Source: Alisma plantago-aquatica
Lineage: Eukaryota > Streptophyta > Magnoliopsida > Alismatales > Alismataceae
DNA: 64,000 nt
Direction: 5' to 3'
NCBI GenBank assembly: GCA_963693085.1
Contig: OY856410.1
Coordinates: forward strand, 565,418,406 to 565,482,405
The notes below the pieces were generated by a model. It saw only the letters and a list, made by a program, of their open reading frames with translations, was not told the origin of the DNA and did no database searches. Numbering within the stretch: the first letter of the stretch is position 1; every line of letters begins with the position of its first letter. The translations under genes were made by a program, and so were the position numbers. Shown here in pieces: positions 50,804 to 62,438 of the stretch.

Positions 50804-53800
50804 ATGGCTGAGCATGATGAGCATGAAGTCCATGACGAGCATGCTGTCCATGATGAGCATGGCGAGGATACCAATGTAAGTTCTAAAAACATATCCTGTA
50901 TTTCTATAAAATTCATTATCTTCTAGTTATTTCATATATCCCATATTTCTATATTGCGCTAATTCAGTGTGTTTATTTTTGTCAAATTTTAGGTTGATGA
51001 TGTACATGTACCCACTGAAGCACTGGAGGAACTTGATGCACAACACCAAACACTTAACAAGAAAATGGGCATCACTCTGTTGAAGAAGTTAATAGCGCTA
51101 AGTGGTAGTGGATCCAGATTGGTTGTGGAGTTTGATAATGGAGGAAATGCAATTGGAGTGAACCGCAATAATTTTGTAAACTATCTTGGGGTTGTCACTC
51201 GAAGCCATTGTGGTGTTAAGTATGATAATTGGCATAAAGTTCCTCAGGCGAAGAAAGACTTGATATGGAAGGATTTATGCGTGAGTTATTATTATTTGCA
51301 ATTCTATTTTGTAGATTACAAATTCTATTATTTGTAATTCTATTTTTGGATACTAGTTAATAAGAACTCTATTTTACAGAATCTGTTTGCATTGGATGAG
51401 AAGTGCATCGTAAAAGCGTGATGCAACACGCTGGAAAGATGCTAAGGGACTATAGGACAAATCTCAACAGAGAATACATAAAAGATGGTGATAAGAAGAA
51501 GAAGTTAGCCCTTGAACAGTGGAACTTCTTGGACAAAGAAGATTGGGACACGTTTGTTGCTTCAAGAAAATCTGAAGAATTCAAGGTATTAGGCGTCACT
51601 CCCAATTTAAATAATATATGTTGTATTCACCTATTCAAGATTAACATTTAGTGCTACTAACCAAATCATTAATGTGCATACTAACTAGGCCCTCAGTGAG
51701 GCGCAAAAAGCAAGGCGTGCACTGAATGTGCATTACCACACTATGGGTCCAAAGGGCTATGTAAGCGTTCGCTAAAGACTACAGGCGAAATTTGTTGCTA
51801 CTCAGGAGTCCGCTACTATAGGTAGCACACATTTGCCTCGCCATGATGTTTGGATAGTTGGGAGGCAAAATAAGAAGGGAGAAATAAGGAAGCTCGCAAC
51901 TATTGAGGCGGCTGCAAAAATGGTAAAATACAACTCTTAGAGCAATCGTTTGAATATTGATTATTTGTGGTGCTAACTTACCAATTTCTATTGATGGTGA
52001 TTAGCGGGAGCTGCACGAGTAGAGGAAACAAGGCACGTTCATCCCTCAGGGCACAAGGGATGAATTGACAGTTTCTCTGGGTAACCCAGAGCATCCTGGA
52101 CGTGTTAGGGGTGCAGGTGCTGGTGTGGGCATCAAAGCATTCTTTGGGCCATCCCAGCGCAAACCCAGAGTGGGACTTTCACAAGAAGAGGTAACCTATT
52201 CTTTTTTTAGAATGTTACAACAAAAGGAAATTCAATAATAAGAAGCGAATATTTTTTTTATCCATGTATAGGAGAATAAGAGAGTCGAGGATATAGTTGG
52301 TAAGAGGGTCAATGATATAGTTGCTGAATAGGTCAAGGAAGAAATAGTGCGGTGGCAGACATCTCAGGCTTCCAATCAGCCTATGACGACCCACTCTTCT
52401 CATGATGCACACACTGAGAGTAATCCTATAGACCCACTACCTAACACATCTACTGTAAGTATTGTTTATGACATTGTAGCTAGTCTTTTCAAGATGATAT
52501 GTTTTCAAGATGATATGTATAGATGTATAATATTCTTTACGTAAATTTGTAGGCATTGAAGCCATGCCGCATAAAAATACAAGACTATGTTGTTGTAGAG
52601 GCGCAGGCTTACCTGTCCATTCCTTGGGCAACGTTTCACGGGACTCCAATGCCACAGGGCTACGTTAGTGTGAGCCTGATACATGTATTACCCGATTGGA
52701 GGGAAGCCACATTGTCATATCCCCACCCGAATATTGATAATCTTTCTGAGGCAAAAGGCGGGGTGATATTATGGCTCAAAGTAGATGTCATCTACACTAC
52801 TAAAATTGTAAGATAAAATTACATTACTTTAGATTGTTAATGTGTATATATGAGGTCAACTGATCTGAAATTATATATACAGGTTAAAAAGAAGACACCC
52901 GGAGCACCTAGGCCTCCACCTCCACTTCCTACATTACCAAGTTGGGTTCCAACTGACCTAAAATACCCGTTAGGTTCTACTTGTAGGGGAATGGCATGTT
53001 GGCTACGGGCACATAATATACATTCCCTTTAATTGTTTCTTTAGAAGTGAATTATGTAGGTCAATCATACAAAAGCTCTTTATTTATAAAAGATATTATT
53101 GAGCTATTTATGTATGATTGGATGAATACATCAATGATAGAGACATGGATAAGGTGAGATCTTATTTATACTTCCATATACCTTGTGTAAGATCCGGTGA
53201 TCTGGTTTCTTATATATTAAAGCATACGTAATACATGTTTTGCAGCTACTTAGTCGAAGATCAATGCAAACAATTTGCATTTGATCATGTGGGATTTTTG
53301 ATTCCATCATTGATTAGTATGGTAGATAAAGACCCTGATAGTGTTCAACAATACTGTATAGATGCTTTTACAATTTTCGGTCAGCAAAAGAATACGATAA
53401 TAATAGCTCCATTCAATGTCAAGTAAGTTTACTTTATTTATAATTTGGACTTAAGAAAATTCCATTTTTATTGTGCATTTTGAGTTATTAATTTTTAACT
53501 TTTTTACCTCTAGCGGTAGGCATTGAGAGTTACTAGTTATTCTCCCCAGGACGTTTACTATTTATTATCTAGATCCTGTGGGGAGTACATTGAACACTAA
53601 AATTGGACACGTAATGAGAATGTCATTATTCTGGTGAGAAATATTTCATTTTTATATCCGTTAACATCTGTTATTACATTACTATTTAATTATGCAATTT
53701 ACTGTGTTACATTAACATGTACGGGTTTAGATGCATTCAAAAATGCTGGAGGAAAGGTCCCAAGGAGAAAGAACTAGCCAATAATTTGGGAGAACGTAAA

Positions 53801-54236
53801 AGTAAGTTCCTGACTCCAATGTATATATTATTTATGTGAACTGTGCTTAGTTGTATTTTTTTAATATTTTGTATGTTTCAATTTATAATACGCTACACAA
53901 GACAACGGTTGGGCATGCACATACTATGTGATGCAATTTATGCAGATGATTATCCGATATGCCGCATTGGACATCAATACCATACATGAGGTATTATATA
54001 TAGTCTCATTAGTTAGTATGAAATATATCAATCTTATTTTTATATTATTACTTATATATACATCATTCTCTTTGTAGGTGTTTAAAAATGACCACAGTAT
54101 AGGTAAATGCTTAAAAGATGCACATGCTCCATATACGATGGAAGCATTAAATGAAGTAAAAGAAGAATGGGCAAGAGCCATACAAACAGTGGCGATTGTA
54201 AAATATAATTGGGATGCTGATAGCGATGTTGAATGA
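50804..54236 (+). pseudogene. CACTA 2 gene: Transposase_24-like and ULP1-type protease, multi-exon
   Basis: ATG at 50804 opens an acidic His/Glu repeat (MAEHDEHEVHDEH). GT-AG exon blocks can be traced: 50804-50875, 50993-51280, 51380-51585, 51689-51922, 52005-52190, 52272-52454, 52553-52807 and from 52883, with shorter ones to the TGA at 54234-54236. The middle blocks carry Transposase_24-like sequence ('DNWHKVPQAKKDLIWKDL', 'MLRDYRTNLNREYIKDGDK', 'RVRGAGAGVGIKAFFGPS'). The last blocks form an ULP1-like domain: His in 'GRH', Asp in 'YYLDPV', and 'DNGWACTYYVMQFMQMI' with the Cys codon at 53916-53918. Breaks include a frame slip in exon 3 (about 51,403) and stops where Gln or Trp is expected (51,774; 52,020; 52,328; 53,526). 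The catalytic triad is otherwise recognisable. Same gene family as 21848-24972 but better preserved. Confidence 0.82.
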
Positions 54237-54514
54237 TATTTTATAAATGAATATTTTTGAATGTTTATACATATCTGAATGTTTCTACATGTATTTGAAT
54301 ATTTCTACATGTGTGAATGTGAGAATTGAATTGATGTCTGAATGTATCTACTTGTGTGAAAAGTATATATGTTGATTTTGCAGGTTTGTGGCCTGTTTGT
54401 AGGCTGATATCAATGGATGTCGTAAACCTACAGTTCAGAAAACTGAACTATAGGTTCTCATCCTGCTGACCAGCCACAGTAGGCCTGCAAACTGATTAGA
54501 AAAAAAAATTAAAA

Positions 54515-54905
54515 CATAGGCGTTGGTTATTTATATAACACCGTCATCAAAGGCTTACAACATCAGTTATTGGATAAAAACCACCGCCTAATATGACAAA
54601 CAACCCGACCGTGCACGAAAGCACGGCCGTGGAAGAAAAAGCATCGGTGATTAGTATAAAACCGATGCCTATGGTACTAAACACAGCCGTGCAGGGAAGC
54701 ACGGTTGTGGCGTCTGGAACTATGGCGTCGGATATTTAGTTGCAAACTGACACAGAAAGTGTCCTAGATGGCGCCCTTTTTGTGGCGCGAACCCTTTTGG
54801 CGTCGGTTGTAGAACCGACGCCAAAGAGTTCGACCTTTAGCGGCACCCACATAGGCGTCGCTTGAGAACCGTCTCTAAAAGGGGTTAAACAACCGACGCC
54901 AAAGA
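54515..54905. repeat. Right subterminal repeats of CACTA 2
   Basis: Contains GGCGTCGGTTGTAGAACCGACGCC-type inverted pairs (about 54,799-54,822) and pairs of GCACGGCCGTG-like words at about 54,620-54,710. Confidence 0.85.
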
Positions 54906-55486
54906 CATGTTCTGTAGTAGTGATGTCTCTAAATCAAGAGGAAATAGAAAATATGATTTACTTTAAAAGTATTAAATAAAATACTTAGAGTCTACAAAAC
55001 TAAAAGTAATGCCAAAATTGGATTCTACACATCCTAATTAGGCTAGCTATCAATTTCTATTTTATTTAGAGTATGTTTGCACCCTTAATTTGAGAAAGAA
55101 AGAAAGTACATAATTAGTTAATATCATTATATTCAATTTCCTATTTGGAAAAGGTTTCTTGATTTAATGTCATGTCTACTATATCATGTGTGACACCTCT
55201 GATGTGCAGATCACTTTCATCCATTGGATTGTTCATTGGACGGACATAAAGTTGTCATCTACCTCACGATAAAAAGGAAACAGGCCGCCAACTTGGATGA
55301 TTTTATAATCAAGGTATCTCTCAATTTAGTTGATTGTTTCATGTGATTCTTTTTGCAACAGATTCATGATTCAATTCGGCACAAATCTATACCTAATTTT
55401 ATCTACTGGTGAAGATTCAAGAATCTCCTAAAAGCTTTGGACACACTTGCTCACAGCCAACATGAAGAAATCCTAAAACCCAACCT

Positions 55487-55494
55487 TATAAATA
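55487..55494 (+). promoter_or_regulatory. TATA box, 3' LTR of element B
   Basis: TATAAATA in the same context as 44168-44175. Confidence 0.6.
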
Positions 55495-57684
55495 CATAAC
55501 TCCCTCTCTGGTCTCTCCTTGCTCAAAGCTATTTTTCACCAGTCTCAATTTCCCCAGATTCCCATTAATCTTCGCCACCAAATGAATTTTCCTCCCTGAG
55601 TTTGCAGCTCGTTTCCATGACACCTTGATTAATCGGTGATCGATTGGACTTGTGGTAAGCTTATGCAGGTCTGTTTCTTTGATTTGGTCTTGTTAGTTTT
55701 GTGAATCGTAAGCCCATCAGAATTCATCCAAACTTCCATGCCAAGTAGCTGCTTCCATGGTTCTATGGGCCAACAAAGAATATGAACTCATGACAATTCT
55801 TGAAACTACACTCACTCGACTTTTCTTTTCATTTTCATCACCAAGAATATTTTGGTAATTTCACCTCATGTTTTGATAATTTCTGAGATCATAATCATAT
55901 AATCAATGGACAATAATACCCTATCACGTTATATAGTTTCAATTTCACATATGAGGACATTTTGGTCTTTTGAAATTTTATTTTTCCAATAAATCAATAA
56001 ATAATATGAATCTTCTAAAAATCATATCTTTTATTGGTAGTTCTAAAAATTACAAAAAAAATAAGTTTTGGAATCCTTGAAATTTTCCCTATCTTTTGGT
56101 ATGTTTTCATCACCCGATTTCCAAGTTTTAAGAACATGATTTTTAGGGTTTAACAATCCATATTCACTTAATAATGATTCAACAAAGATTTTAATGGATA
56201 AAAAATAGATCTTGGATCAAATCCATGGTCAGTAATCTTGGACTCTCTCTTTGACATAATAACATGTTTCAAATTTAGGTTTTTATCAAAGATTTGAGTT
56301 TAAGGGTTTTACTATCATTAAAGACTAAATTTAATATCATGATTAAGAAACCTTAAAATCAATGTTAAGTCTTTAACATGAGCCAATGTAGGGTTTTGCT
56401 AAAGGATTTGATTTCTAGGGTTTCACAAGATATGTCATTAATCCCTAATTTATGGATCATATATTACATGTAGGTTTGAACTGGCTTTAGGCTTGGAAAA
56501 ATAGGATTTGATATCTAACTTAGCACTCAAGTTAAGGTATGTTTGTATCCCCAATTATTCTATATTGATCAATCATCCTAAATTATCACTCTTTTGATAT
56601 TGTACACAATATCTCTCTTTTGAGAATTTATTCCATGTGAAGCATTCTACTTGATTATGATATTAATTTCATCCTACTTTTGTCAGATTTTTGTTTGACT
56701 CCAACTTATGCTTTTATTCTTGAAGAAACTCTAATTTTATCACTTATGTGGTTGAGGATTATTTTGTCTATTTTGTGATGTCAATCTTCATCATTCTATA
56801 AAAGACTATACTTTAAACTTGCCTCCTCAATTATTGCATGTTATGTGATTCAGTAGCCCTAGAGTAGTGTAATTACGTTGGTTTTTTTGGGTTGTGTGCC
56901 CATGTTATATTTTTGGGATGGAGGTTGTGTGCTCATTTTTATATATATTTGGGAGTTTGGCAGTATGCCATTCTCTATCAGGTTTCAAGGTTGTGAGCCT
57001 TGGCCGCTACTATTATTTATATTGTTCTGATGCTATGCTTATTTCTCATGCATGTAGGTTGATATTACCAAGATGGGTTTTGTGCCCCCACAACTTTATA
57101 TGTGCTTGTATAGCATAACCTTTATTTTTTATGGCAAGTATTCCTCTTGTTTATCATCTTTTGAAATTCAATTTTTTTTATTCCCAATTGGGTAGTCCTT
57201 TCCTTTTCTTTTGGGAATCCTTGATTATTTGATGTCCTTTATTTTTTAACATTGCTCAATACTCAATTTACTATGCATATACCAACATTTGCTAATATAC
57301 CTACCTTTCTTCTTTTTGATGGGGTACTCTTCCAACCCCGGGTATAGGTCAAGGAGGAGACAACCAAGTTGGACCAGGACCTCATCAAGTTTAACTGAAA
57401 CCTCGTGGGAGACTTTCTTATAGTGGTTAGATGATCCTCAACTAGTCCCATGCTTAGTTAGTTTCTCTTTTATCTCACCCTATTTGGTGAAGGATAGTGA
57501 TGATAATAAGCTTTGTAATGGTTAGATACTATATCTTCTGCTGCTAATTTTGGTGTTGTGATACATAGATGTTGAATGAAATGGTTACCACCCCTTTGTG
57601 AAAAATTGATGTTGGTGTTTGGTTATAAGGGATGAAGCCTTTTTATTTAAGTGGGGAGTGGATCCCCTCTCGGGTCCTCCTTAT

Positions 57685-58020
57685 GTGAAATTAATGAATA
57701 ATAGATTGGAAACCTTGGTGAAATGGTAGCCACTAAGTGAAATTGAAATCACAACGAAAATTTATCTACCAAGTGGAGTTGCAATCATAAAGTAATCACT
57801 GAGTGTTAAAATCATGCAATTAATGAGGTTGTGGATATACCTTAAAGTTGAATTTGAATACAGACCTTAGTAATATGAGAAATTTGCATATCAATTAAAG
57901 ATATTAATATATCCAAGAAGGGTTTCAACCCTACAATTTGAAGATAATAAGACCTAACATTCACCTTAAATCTAATTTGGCTTGAATTTTGTGGACAAGT
58001 TCCTTTTAAGGAGGGGTGAA
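57685..58020 (+). other. Non-coding interior of element A, right part, with polypurine tract
   Basis: Continues the element A interior after element B and ends TTTTAAGGAGGGGTGAA directly against the 3' LTR. No coding frame. Confidence 0.72.
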
Positions 58021-59215
58021 TGTTAGATCCTAATATTTAGTAAATTTGAATTCTATAAATCATAAGAATTGGTTTGATAAGAAAATTTCCCTAATTATAA
58101 TTGATGGAATAACAGTACTATCTACTTTGTGGCATGGGTTCAACCTATGGCCCAAGTGAGGCCCATGAGACTATTTTATTTGCAAATAGGTCCTTGTGGA
58201 ACAAGTTCAAGAAATAAAAAGAATTCGTTCACAAATGAGTGATAATGGCTTTTAAAGTAGTCTGATAATTGAAATATGGAATAATAGATAAGTTTCTAAC
58301 AAAACTTAAAGTAATTTGTAATTTAGATAATTATGAGAGTAATGATCTAATCCTAGTTTGTGACACAAGTTTGATAGCATCAAATAAGAATAATTAAACA
58401 TGAATTTTGGAATAATTAAATGCTCGAACAAAGATAATTCTAGAATTTGAGATAAAAAGGGCTTTTTATTTGATGTGTGTAATTGTTTTTAGAAATGCTA
58501 AAAGAGCAAGATTTGGTTATTAAAGTTATCTCTATAGATCCCGAAATTTATCTATAGGTTGGTAAAGGCATTAATGAGTTTCCCTCCAAGTTGTATAGAA
58601 AAAGGTGACTCCTAGTAGCCTATAGAAAATCGATAAGGAGAGGGATCTACTTTGAATAATCAAATATTGTTCCTTTGTTTCAGAGCGAGAAAAGGGTATC
58701 TAGAAACACCCATTGACACCAAACTTGGCACAATAGAATATTATAGGACTATAAAGAAATTATCCAAGTTCAGGACCAATTAGAATAAAGATGAGTAAGA
58801 TTTATGATTTACTTAAGCTTTCTATAATAAATTTTTACATATGCGTCCTTGTGATACAAAATAGGGAAATGGCTATTTGGTTCCCATGGTAAACAACCAA
58901 GATAATTTTAAATGATAGATAATTCAAATATATGATTACGGTAGAAAATCCAAAATGTTCTAATCTACTCTTTAATCCATGAAAATAATTATGTAATTAT
59001 TAAAAAATTACTAATAAGGCTAGTTTAGAGAATATAAAGTAACAATTTGGATCCAATATTTGGCCTAATTATGTTTTAGATCAAAATGAAGGTTTTCCTA
59101 ATATTTTGTGCAAAAAAATGTTATCGAGAGAAAGATATGAATACTTTATACAAAATAAATAAAACAATGTGAATAAACTATGTTGCTAGGATTTCACAGT
59201 AGATAATGGTGTTCC
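58021..59215 (+). repeat. 3' LTR of element A (truncated by copia insertion)
   Basis: It begins TGTTAGATCC and parallels 30,799 to about 31,995. At 59,216 the copia LTR starts. GTTCC (59211-59215) is the expected 5-bp target duplication, whose partner lies beyond the window. Confidence 0.85.
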
Positions 59216-59566
59216 TGTTGGCTAAATTGACATTAGCATAATCCCTTTTGTTTTGATAATGACAAACATTTCATTCTTGTGGTTTTAACGTGCTATTTGA
59301 GTATTTCAGGAATAAGCATATAAGGTGGTGGATAACAAAGACTTGGAAGAAACAATTTGATAAAATCGCTTTATTTTCATGATTGTAATCAAATGTAAAT
59401 GCTTGTACAAGTATATAATGTATAAGTAATTAGATATCATGTAAATCAAGCGTTTAGATCTTCCCTATCCACTCACAACACTTAGATAGGCCATTCCCCA
59501 AGATAGTATCACAATTGCACATTGATACACACACTTAGTAAATGTATACATTGAGTCAGTAATATT

Positions 59567-59795
59567 CTCGGTCGACAAATCGTCGATCGAGAAAATATCG
59601 GTCGACAAATCTTCGACCGAGAAACTCTCGGTCGACAAAATCTTCGATCGAAAATAGACCCTACTAGCCGTTAGACCCAGCAGACAAAGTGGTTGGGAGT
59701 TGGAAATGAATGTTGTAAACACTTGCTCCAGGAGGTCCCTCGGTCGACAAATCTTCGACTGAGAAGGACTCTCGGTCGACAAATTGTCGATCGAG
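59567..59795. repeat. Five 24-25-bp imperfect palindromes in the copia U3
   Basis: Copies at 59567, 59597, 59627, 59739 and 59771, each close to CTCGGTCGAC-AAATCT-TCGACCGAG. Two further copies lie in the interior at 62583-62607 and 62613-62637. Confidence 0.92.
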
Positions 59796-59932
59796 AAAAG
59801 TTCTGTCTGCACTTTTCAGGGTCAATTAACTAGCCGTTGCAAATGCAATTAGTGGACACATAATGGCTAGTTGAGCACTAAGAACCCCCTAGAAAGTGTC
59901 TAGAATGTCCTTAAGCACTTGTAGGTCATTCC

Positions 59933-59940
59933 TATAAATA
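59933..59940 (+). promoter_or_regulatory. TATA box of the copia LTR
   Basis: CCTATAAATAGG, downstream of the palindrome array. Confidence 0.75.
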
Positions 59941-60302
59941 GGACATGCCTTAGGACACCTAAACTCACCTAAGCTACACTTGTGCTATACTTGAGCTTGA
60001 ATACTCATTGGCAATCTGTTTTGAGCAATAGAGCAATTCCAACATTGGCTATTCATTCCCATTGCTCTAATTTCGTGTCCTATAGGCTAGCATCTCCTTT
60101 CCACAGCACTTACACTTCTACATTCAATGGTTAGGAGATCAATACGCTTGATATAGGCAAATCATGCCTTGTGCTTAAAAGGATAAGTTGTAATTTCTGT
60201 TTTCCTTCTTGTTCCTTTTATTCTTTGTATTCTCCTTGCTACTCCTAGGGTTGGAGGCTGCAGATTGGAGAAGGTTCTTCTCGGAGGAGAAGGTGGACTT
60301 CA

Positions 60303-60450
60303 AGCTACTTCAAGAAGGCTATCGCAACGGGAAGCTACTTCAAGAAGGCTATTGCAACGGGAAGCTACTTCAGGAGGAAGACTGCTTCAAGGTTGGTGCA
60401 ATTACTTCTAGGTGAAGGCTGCTTCAAGGTTGGTGCGATTACTTCTAGGT
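60303..60450. repeat. 30-bp and 37-bp tandem repeats near the LTR 3' end
   Basis: AGCTACTTCAAGAAGGCTAT recurs at 60303 and 60333 and, altered, at 60363 (30-bp period). GCTTCAAGGTTGGTGC recurs at 60384 and 60421 (37-bp period), with a third partial copy. Confidence 0.88.
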
Positions 60451-60706
60451 GAAGGCTGCTTGAAGGGTTTAGGGAGAGAATTGTAATTTTATGTAAAGTC
60501 CTTGCAATGTAATAAAATTAAATTCTTTCCAAATCCCGGTTGGGTAAGCAACCGGGTAGTGGACGGACAACTTTAGTATTTGCTAAAGTTGGAACCACTC
60601 TAAATCCTTGTCCCCTTGTCCAATATTCTTGTGGTTGATTGTTTGAGTTAAATAATTGTTAAAATTATTTTAAAACTCTATTCACCCCCCCTCTAGTGTT
60701 TTTCAA

Positions 60707-60719
60707 TTGGTATCAAAGC
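60707..60719 (+). promoter_or_regulatory. Primer binding site of the copia element
   Basis: TTGGTATCAAAGC directly after the LTR; tRNA-Met type with one change from TGGTATCAGAGC. Confidence 0.82.
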
Positions 60720-60752
60720 AGGCTTCAAGGAACCCTAACAAGGTCTTGAAGA

Positions 60753-62438
60753 ATGGGTGACGGGGTGCTCAACAACCTTAATCTTGAAGGGACATTTGTT
60801 GCTAGGCCTCCAATGTTTGATGGAACAAACTACACATATTGGAAGAGAAGGATGCAGTTCTACTTTCAAGGCATAAGTTGGGATCTATGGAGAATGGTGT
60901 CAACCCCTTATGAGCTACCTCAAATGGAATATGCAGCTTGGGACACCAATACGGTAAAATCGGCTCAAATGAATGCAAAGGCTGTAAGTATTCTTTATTG
61001 TTCAATTTCAGTAGGAGAATTTAATAGAATATCAAACTGTGAAACAGCCTATGAAATATGGCATAGACTTTCTATAACTTATGAAGGGACAATTCAAGTT
61101 AAGAATTCCAAAGTTAGTATGCTTAAACAAAAGTTTGAACATTTCCGTATGGATCCAAATGAATCTATTAGTGAAATGTATGAAAAATTCTCTTCTATTG
61201 TAAATGGTTTAAATGCCTTAGGTAAAGTTGTTCTTGAGGAAGATCAGGTATCAAAGATTCTTAGATCACTTCCTCCCAAATACAAGCCCAAAGTGACGGC
61301 CATTGAAGAAGCAAATGACCTCACCCGACTAAAGATGGAACAACTCATTGGCAACCTAGAAGCTCATGAGGCAACGTTAGAAGAGGAAGAAAGAAGAGAA
61401 CGTGAACATCAACAAGGCAAAAAGAAGGACATTGCATTCAAAGCATCAACCAAGGACACTCATGACACAAGTGAAGATGATAGTGAAGAAGAAACTCTCA
61501 TTGTAAATGGTAAGCATTATAAAAGTTTTAAAACTAATAAAACTTCTAGTGTTTCTTCTTCCAGGTGCTTTGAATGTGGCAAAAAGGGACACATGAAAGG
61601 TGATTGTCCAAAACTCAAGAAAGGGAAGAAATCATCTCACAAAAAGAAAGAAAGAGCATATAAAGCTGCATGGGATGATTCAAGTGATGATAGTGATGAT
61701 GGAAAAGAAGAAGTAGAATGCCTCATTGCTACAACAAATGAAGACGAAGAAGAGGTAAGTCTTTATGATCTACCAAAAGAAGATCTAATTGCTAGTCTTC
61801 AAGATACTCATGAGAAATATATTGAGTGCAAGAAGAAACTTAAGAAATCGAATAAAGTAAATGATGATTTAAATGTTAAACTTCTTGCTCTTGTATCCGA
61901 AAATGAAAATCTCAAAAAGGAAAATGAAGATTATGATCTTAAGATAAAATCGGTAGAAGCTAATTGCAATCTTCTTTCCTTAGAAAAATTAAACTTGCAA
62001 ACTCAAGTGAATGATCTGCAGAAACAACCTGTTCTATGTTCACATTTAGATTATGATGAGGTTGTCAAAGAAAGAAACTCTCTAGTATCTGATTTAGATC
62101 AAGCAAAGAAAGATATAAACAAGAAGATGAATGATATTGCTAAGTTACAAAGAAATGTAAATGAGTTAAGAGGAAATGACATGCTTGAAAATATTCTGAA
62201 AATTTCCTCTAGTTATAATGGAAGAAAAGGATTAGGATATGATCCAAGGAGAAATAAACCCAAAAGAGTTAAAGCATCCAAGACTAAGATTTTGTTTTTA
62301 CCTAGGAACACAATTCCTAGAAAGAGAAATGAAGTTGACTCTATTAGCTGTCATTATTGCATGCGTCTTGGACATTATTCATTTTCATGCCCATATAAGA
62401 AAAAGAATGATGATTTAGCTTGGACTCCTAAAACTTAG
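60753..62438 (+). CDS. gag: Ty1/copia gag, 561 aa
   Basis: Structural protein that packages element RNA into cytoplasmic particles. Residues ~19-50 ('PPMFDGTNYTYWKRRMQFYF', 'WDLW') are the DUF4219/copia gag N-terminus, and ~60-200 the UBN2 gag domain ('LKQKFEHFRMDPNESISEMY', 'LRSLPPKYKP'). A basic/acidic linker is followed by a CCHC knuckle at 272-285 (CFECGKKGHMKGDC), a Lys/Glu/Asn-rich coiled coil at ~340-475, and a second knuckle at 533-546 (CHYCMRLGHYSFSC). The start is the first ATG after the primer site, 33 bp downstream. The frame is fully open, in contrast to everything else here. It stops after 'LAWTPKT', where the gag-pol polyprotein of SIRE relatives would continue into protease/integrase. 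Intact length suggests a recent copy or selection for gag function. Confidence 0.9.
   Translation: MGDGVLNNLNLEGTFVARPPMFDGTNYTYWKRRMQFYFQGISWDLWRMVSTPYELPQMEYAAWDTNTVKSAQMNAKAVSILYCSISVGEFNRISNCETAYEIWHRLSITYEGTIQVKNSKVSMLKQKFEHFRMDPNESISEMYEKFSSIVNGLNALGKVVLEEDQVSKILRSLPPKYKPKVTAIEEANDLTRLKMEQLIGNLEAHEATLEEEERREREHQQGKKKDIAFKASTKDTHDTSEDDSEEETLIVNGKHYKSFKTNKTSSVSSSRCFECGKKGHMKGDCPKLKKGKKSSHKKKERAYKAAWDDSSDDSDDGKEEVECLIATTNEDEEEVSLYDLPKEDLIASLQDTHEKYIECKKKLKKSNKVNDDLNVKLLALVSENENLKKENEDYDLKIKSVEANCNLLSLEKLNLQTQVNDLQKQPVLCSHLDYDEVVKERNSLVSDLDQAKKDINKKMNDIAKLQRNVNELRGNDMLENILKISSSYNGRKGLGYDPRRNKPKRVKASKTKILFLPRNTIPRKRNEVDSISCHYCMRLGHYSFSCPYKKKNDDLAWTPKT

Larger units (their letters stand above)
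48158..54922 (+). mobile_element. CACTA DNA transposon 2 (transposase-less)
   Basis: The left end TACTACTACAGAAAC (48158 on; the first base is T in place of C) and the right end TGTTCTGTAGTAGTG (to 54922) are inverted repeats of CACTACTACAGAACA. The target duplication ATG is at 48155-48157 and 54923-54925. The empty site TTCTAG-ATG-CCTCTAAATC survives in the 5' LTR of element B near 43,605. Subterminal GGCGTCGGTT/AACCGACGCC words occupy about 48,180-48,570 and 54,515-54,905. Length is 6,765 bp. It has the Transposase_24/ULP1-type gene but no tnp2-like transposase. Confidence 0.94.
42766..57684 (+). mobile_element. Element B: long LTRs with a ~340-bp interior, nested in element A
   Basis: A ~3.65-kb segment (42,766-46,419) is repeated in the same orientation at 46,761-57,684 once a LINE fragment and a CACTA element are removed (about 3.61 kb remain). 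The first copy is followed by TGGTATTAGAGCC (a tRNA-Met-type primer site) and the second is preceded by TTTAAAGGGGTGGAG, a polypurine tract. This identifies the pair as LTRs and not as a tandem duplication. The interior is only 46,420-46,760 and non-coding. In stretches compared by eye the LTRs differ at roughly one position in ten, so the element is not young. The 5-bp target duplication could not be fixed. Confidence 0.85.
46761..57684 (+). repeat. 3' LTR of element B (carries two insertions)
   Basis: It starts TGTTGTAACAAACC directly after the purine tract and ends near CTCGGGTCCTCCTTA. It is interrupted by 47,099-47,635 (LINE fragment) and 48,158-54,922 (CACTA 2). Confidence 0.85.
30799..59215 (+). 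mobile_element. Element A: non-coding long-LTR retrotransposon (LARD-like), with nested insertions
   Basis: Two LTR copies start with TGTTAGATCC, at 30799 and 58021, and align over more than 1.1 kb. The 5' copy is followed by a tRNA-Met-type primer binding site (39537) and the 3' copy is preceded by a purine tract (AAGGAGGGGTGAA, to 58020). Removing the LINE gives a 5' LTR of about 3.57 kb. Removing element B gives an interior of about 3.55 kb with no coding frame. Long LTRs with a non-coding interior are the definition of LARDs, which depend on proteins of other elements. The 3' LTR is broken at 59215 by the copia insertion, so the end and the target duplication cannot be seen. Confidence 0.82.
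59216..60705 (+). repeat. 5' LTR of the copia element
   Basis: About 1,490 bp, TG...CA bounded, with a TATAAATA box at 59933-59940, five palindromic repeats in U3 (59567-59795) and two short tandem arrays near its end. Confidence 0.85.

Noticed and set aside
42766..57684. Two ~3.6-kb similar blocks as a segmental tandem duplication
   Set aside because: A primer binding site follows the first block and a polypurine tract precedes the second, which identifies them as LTRs.
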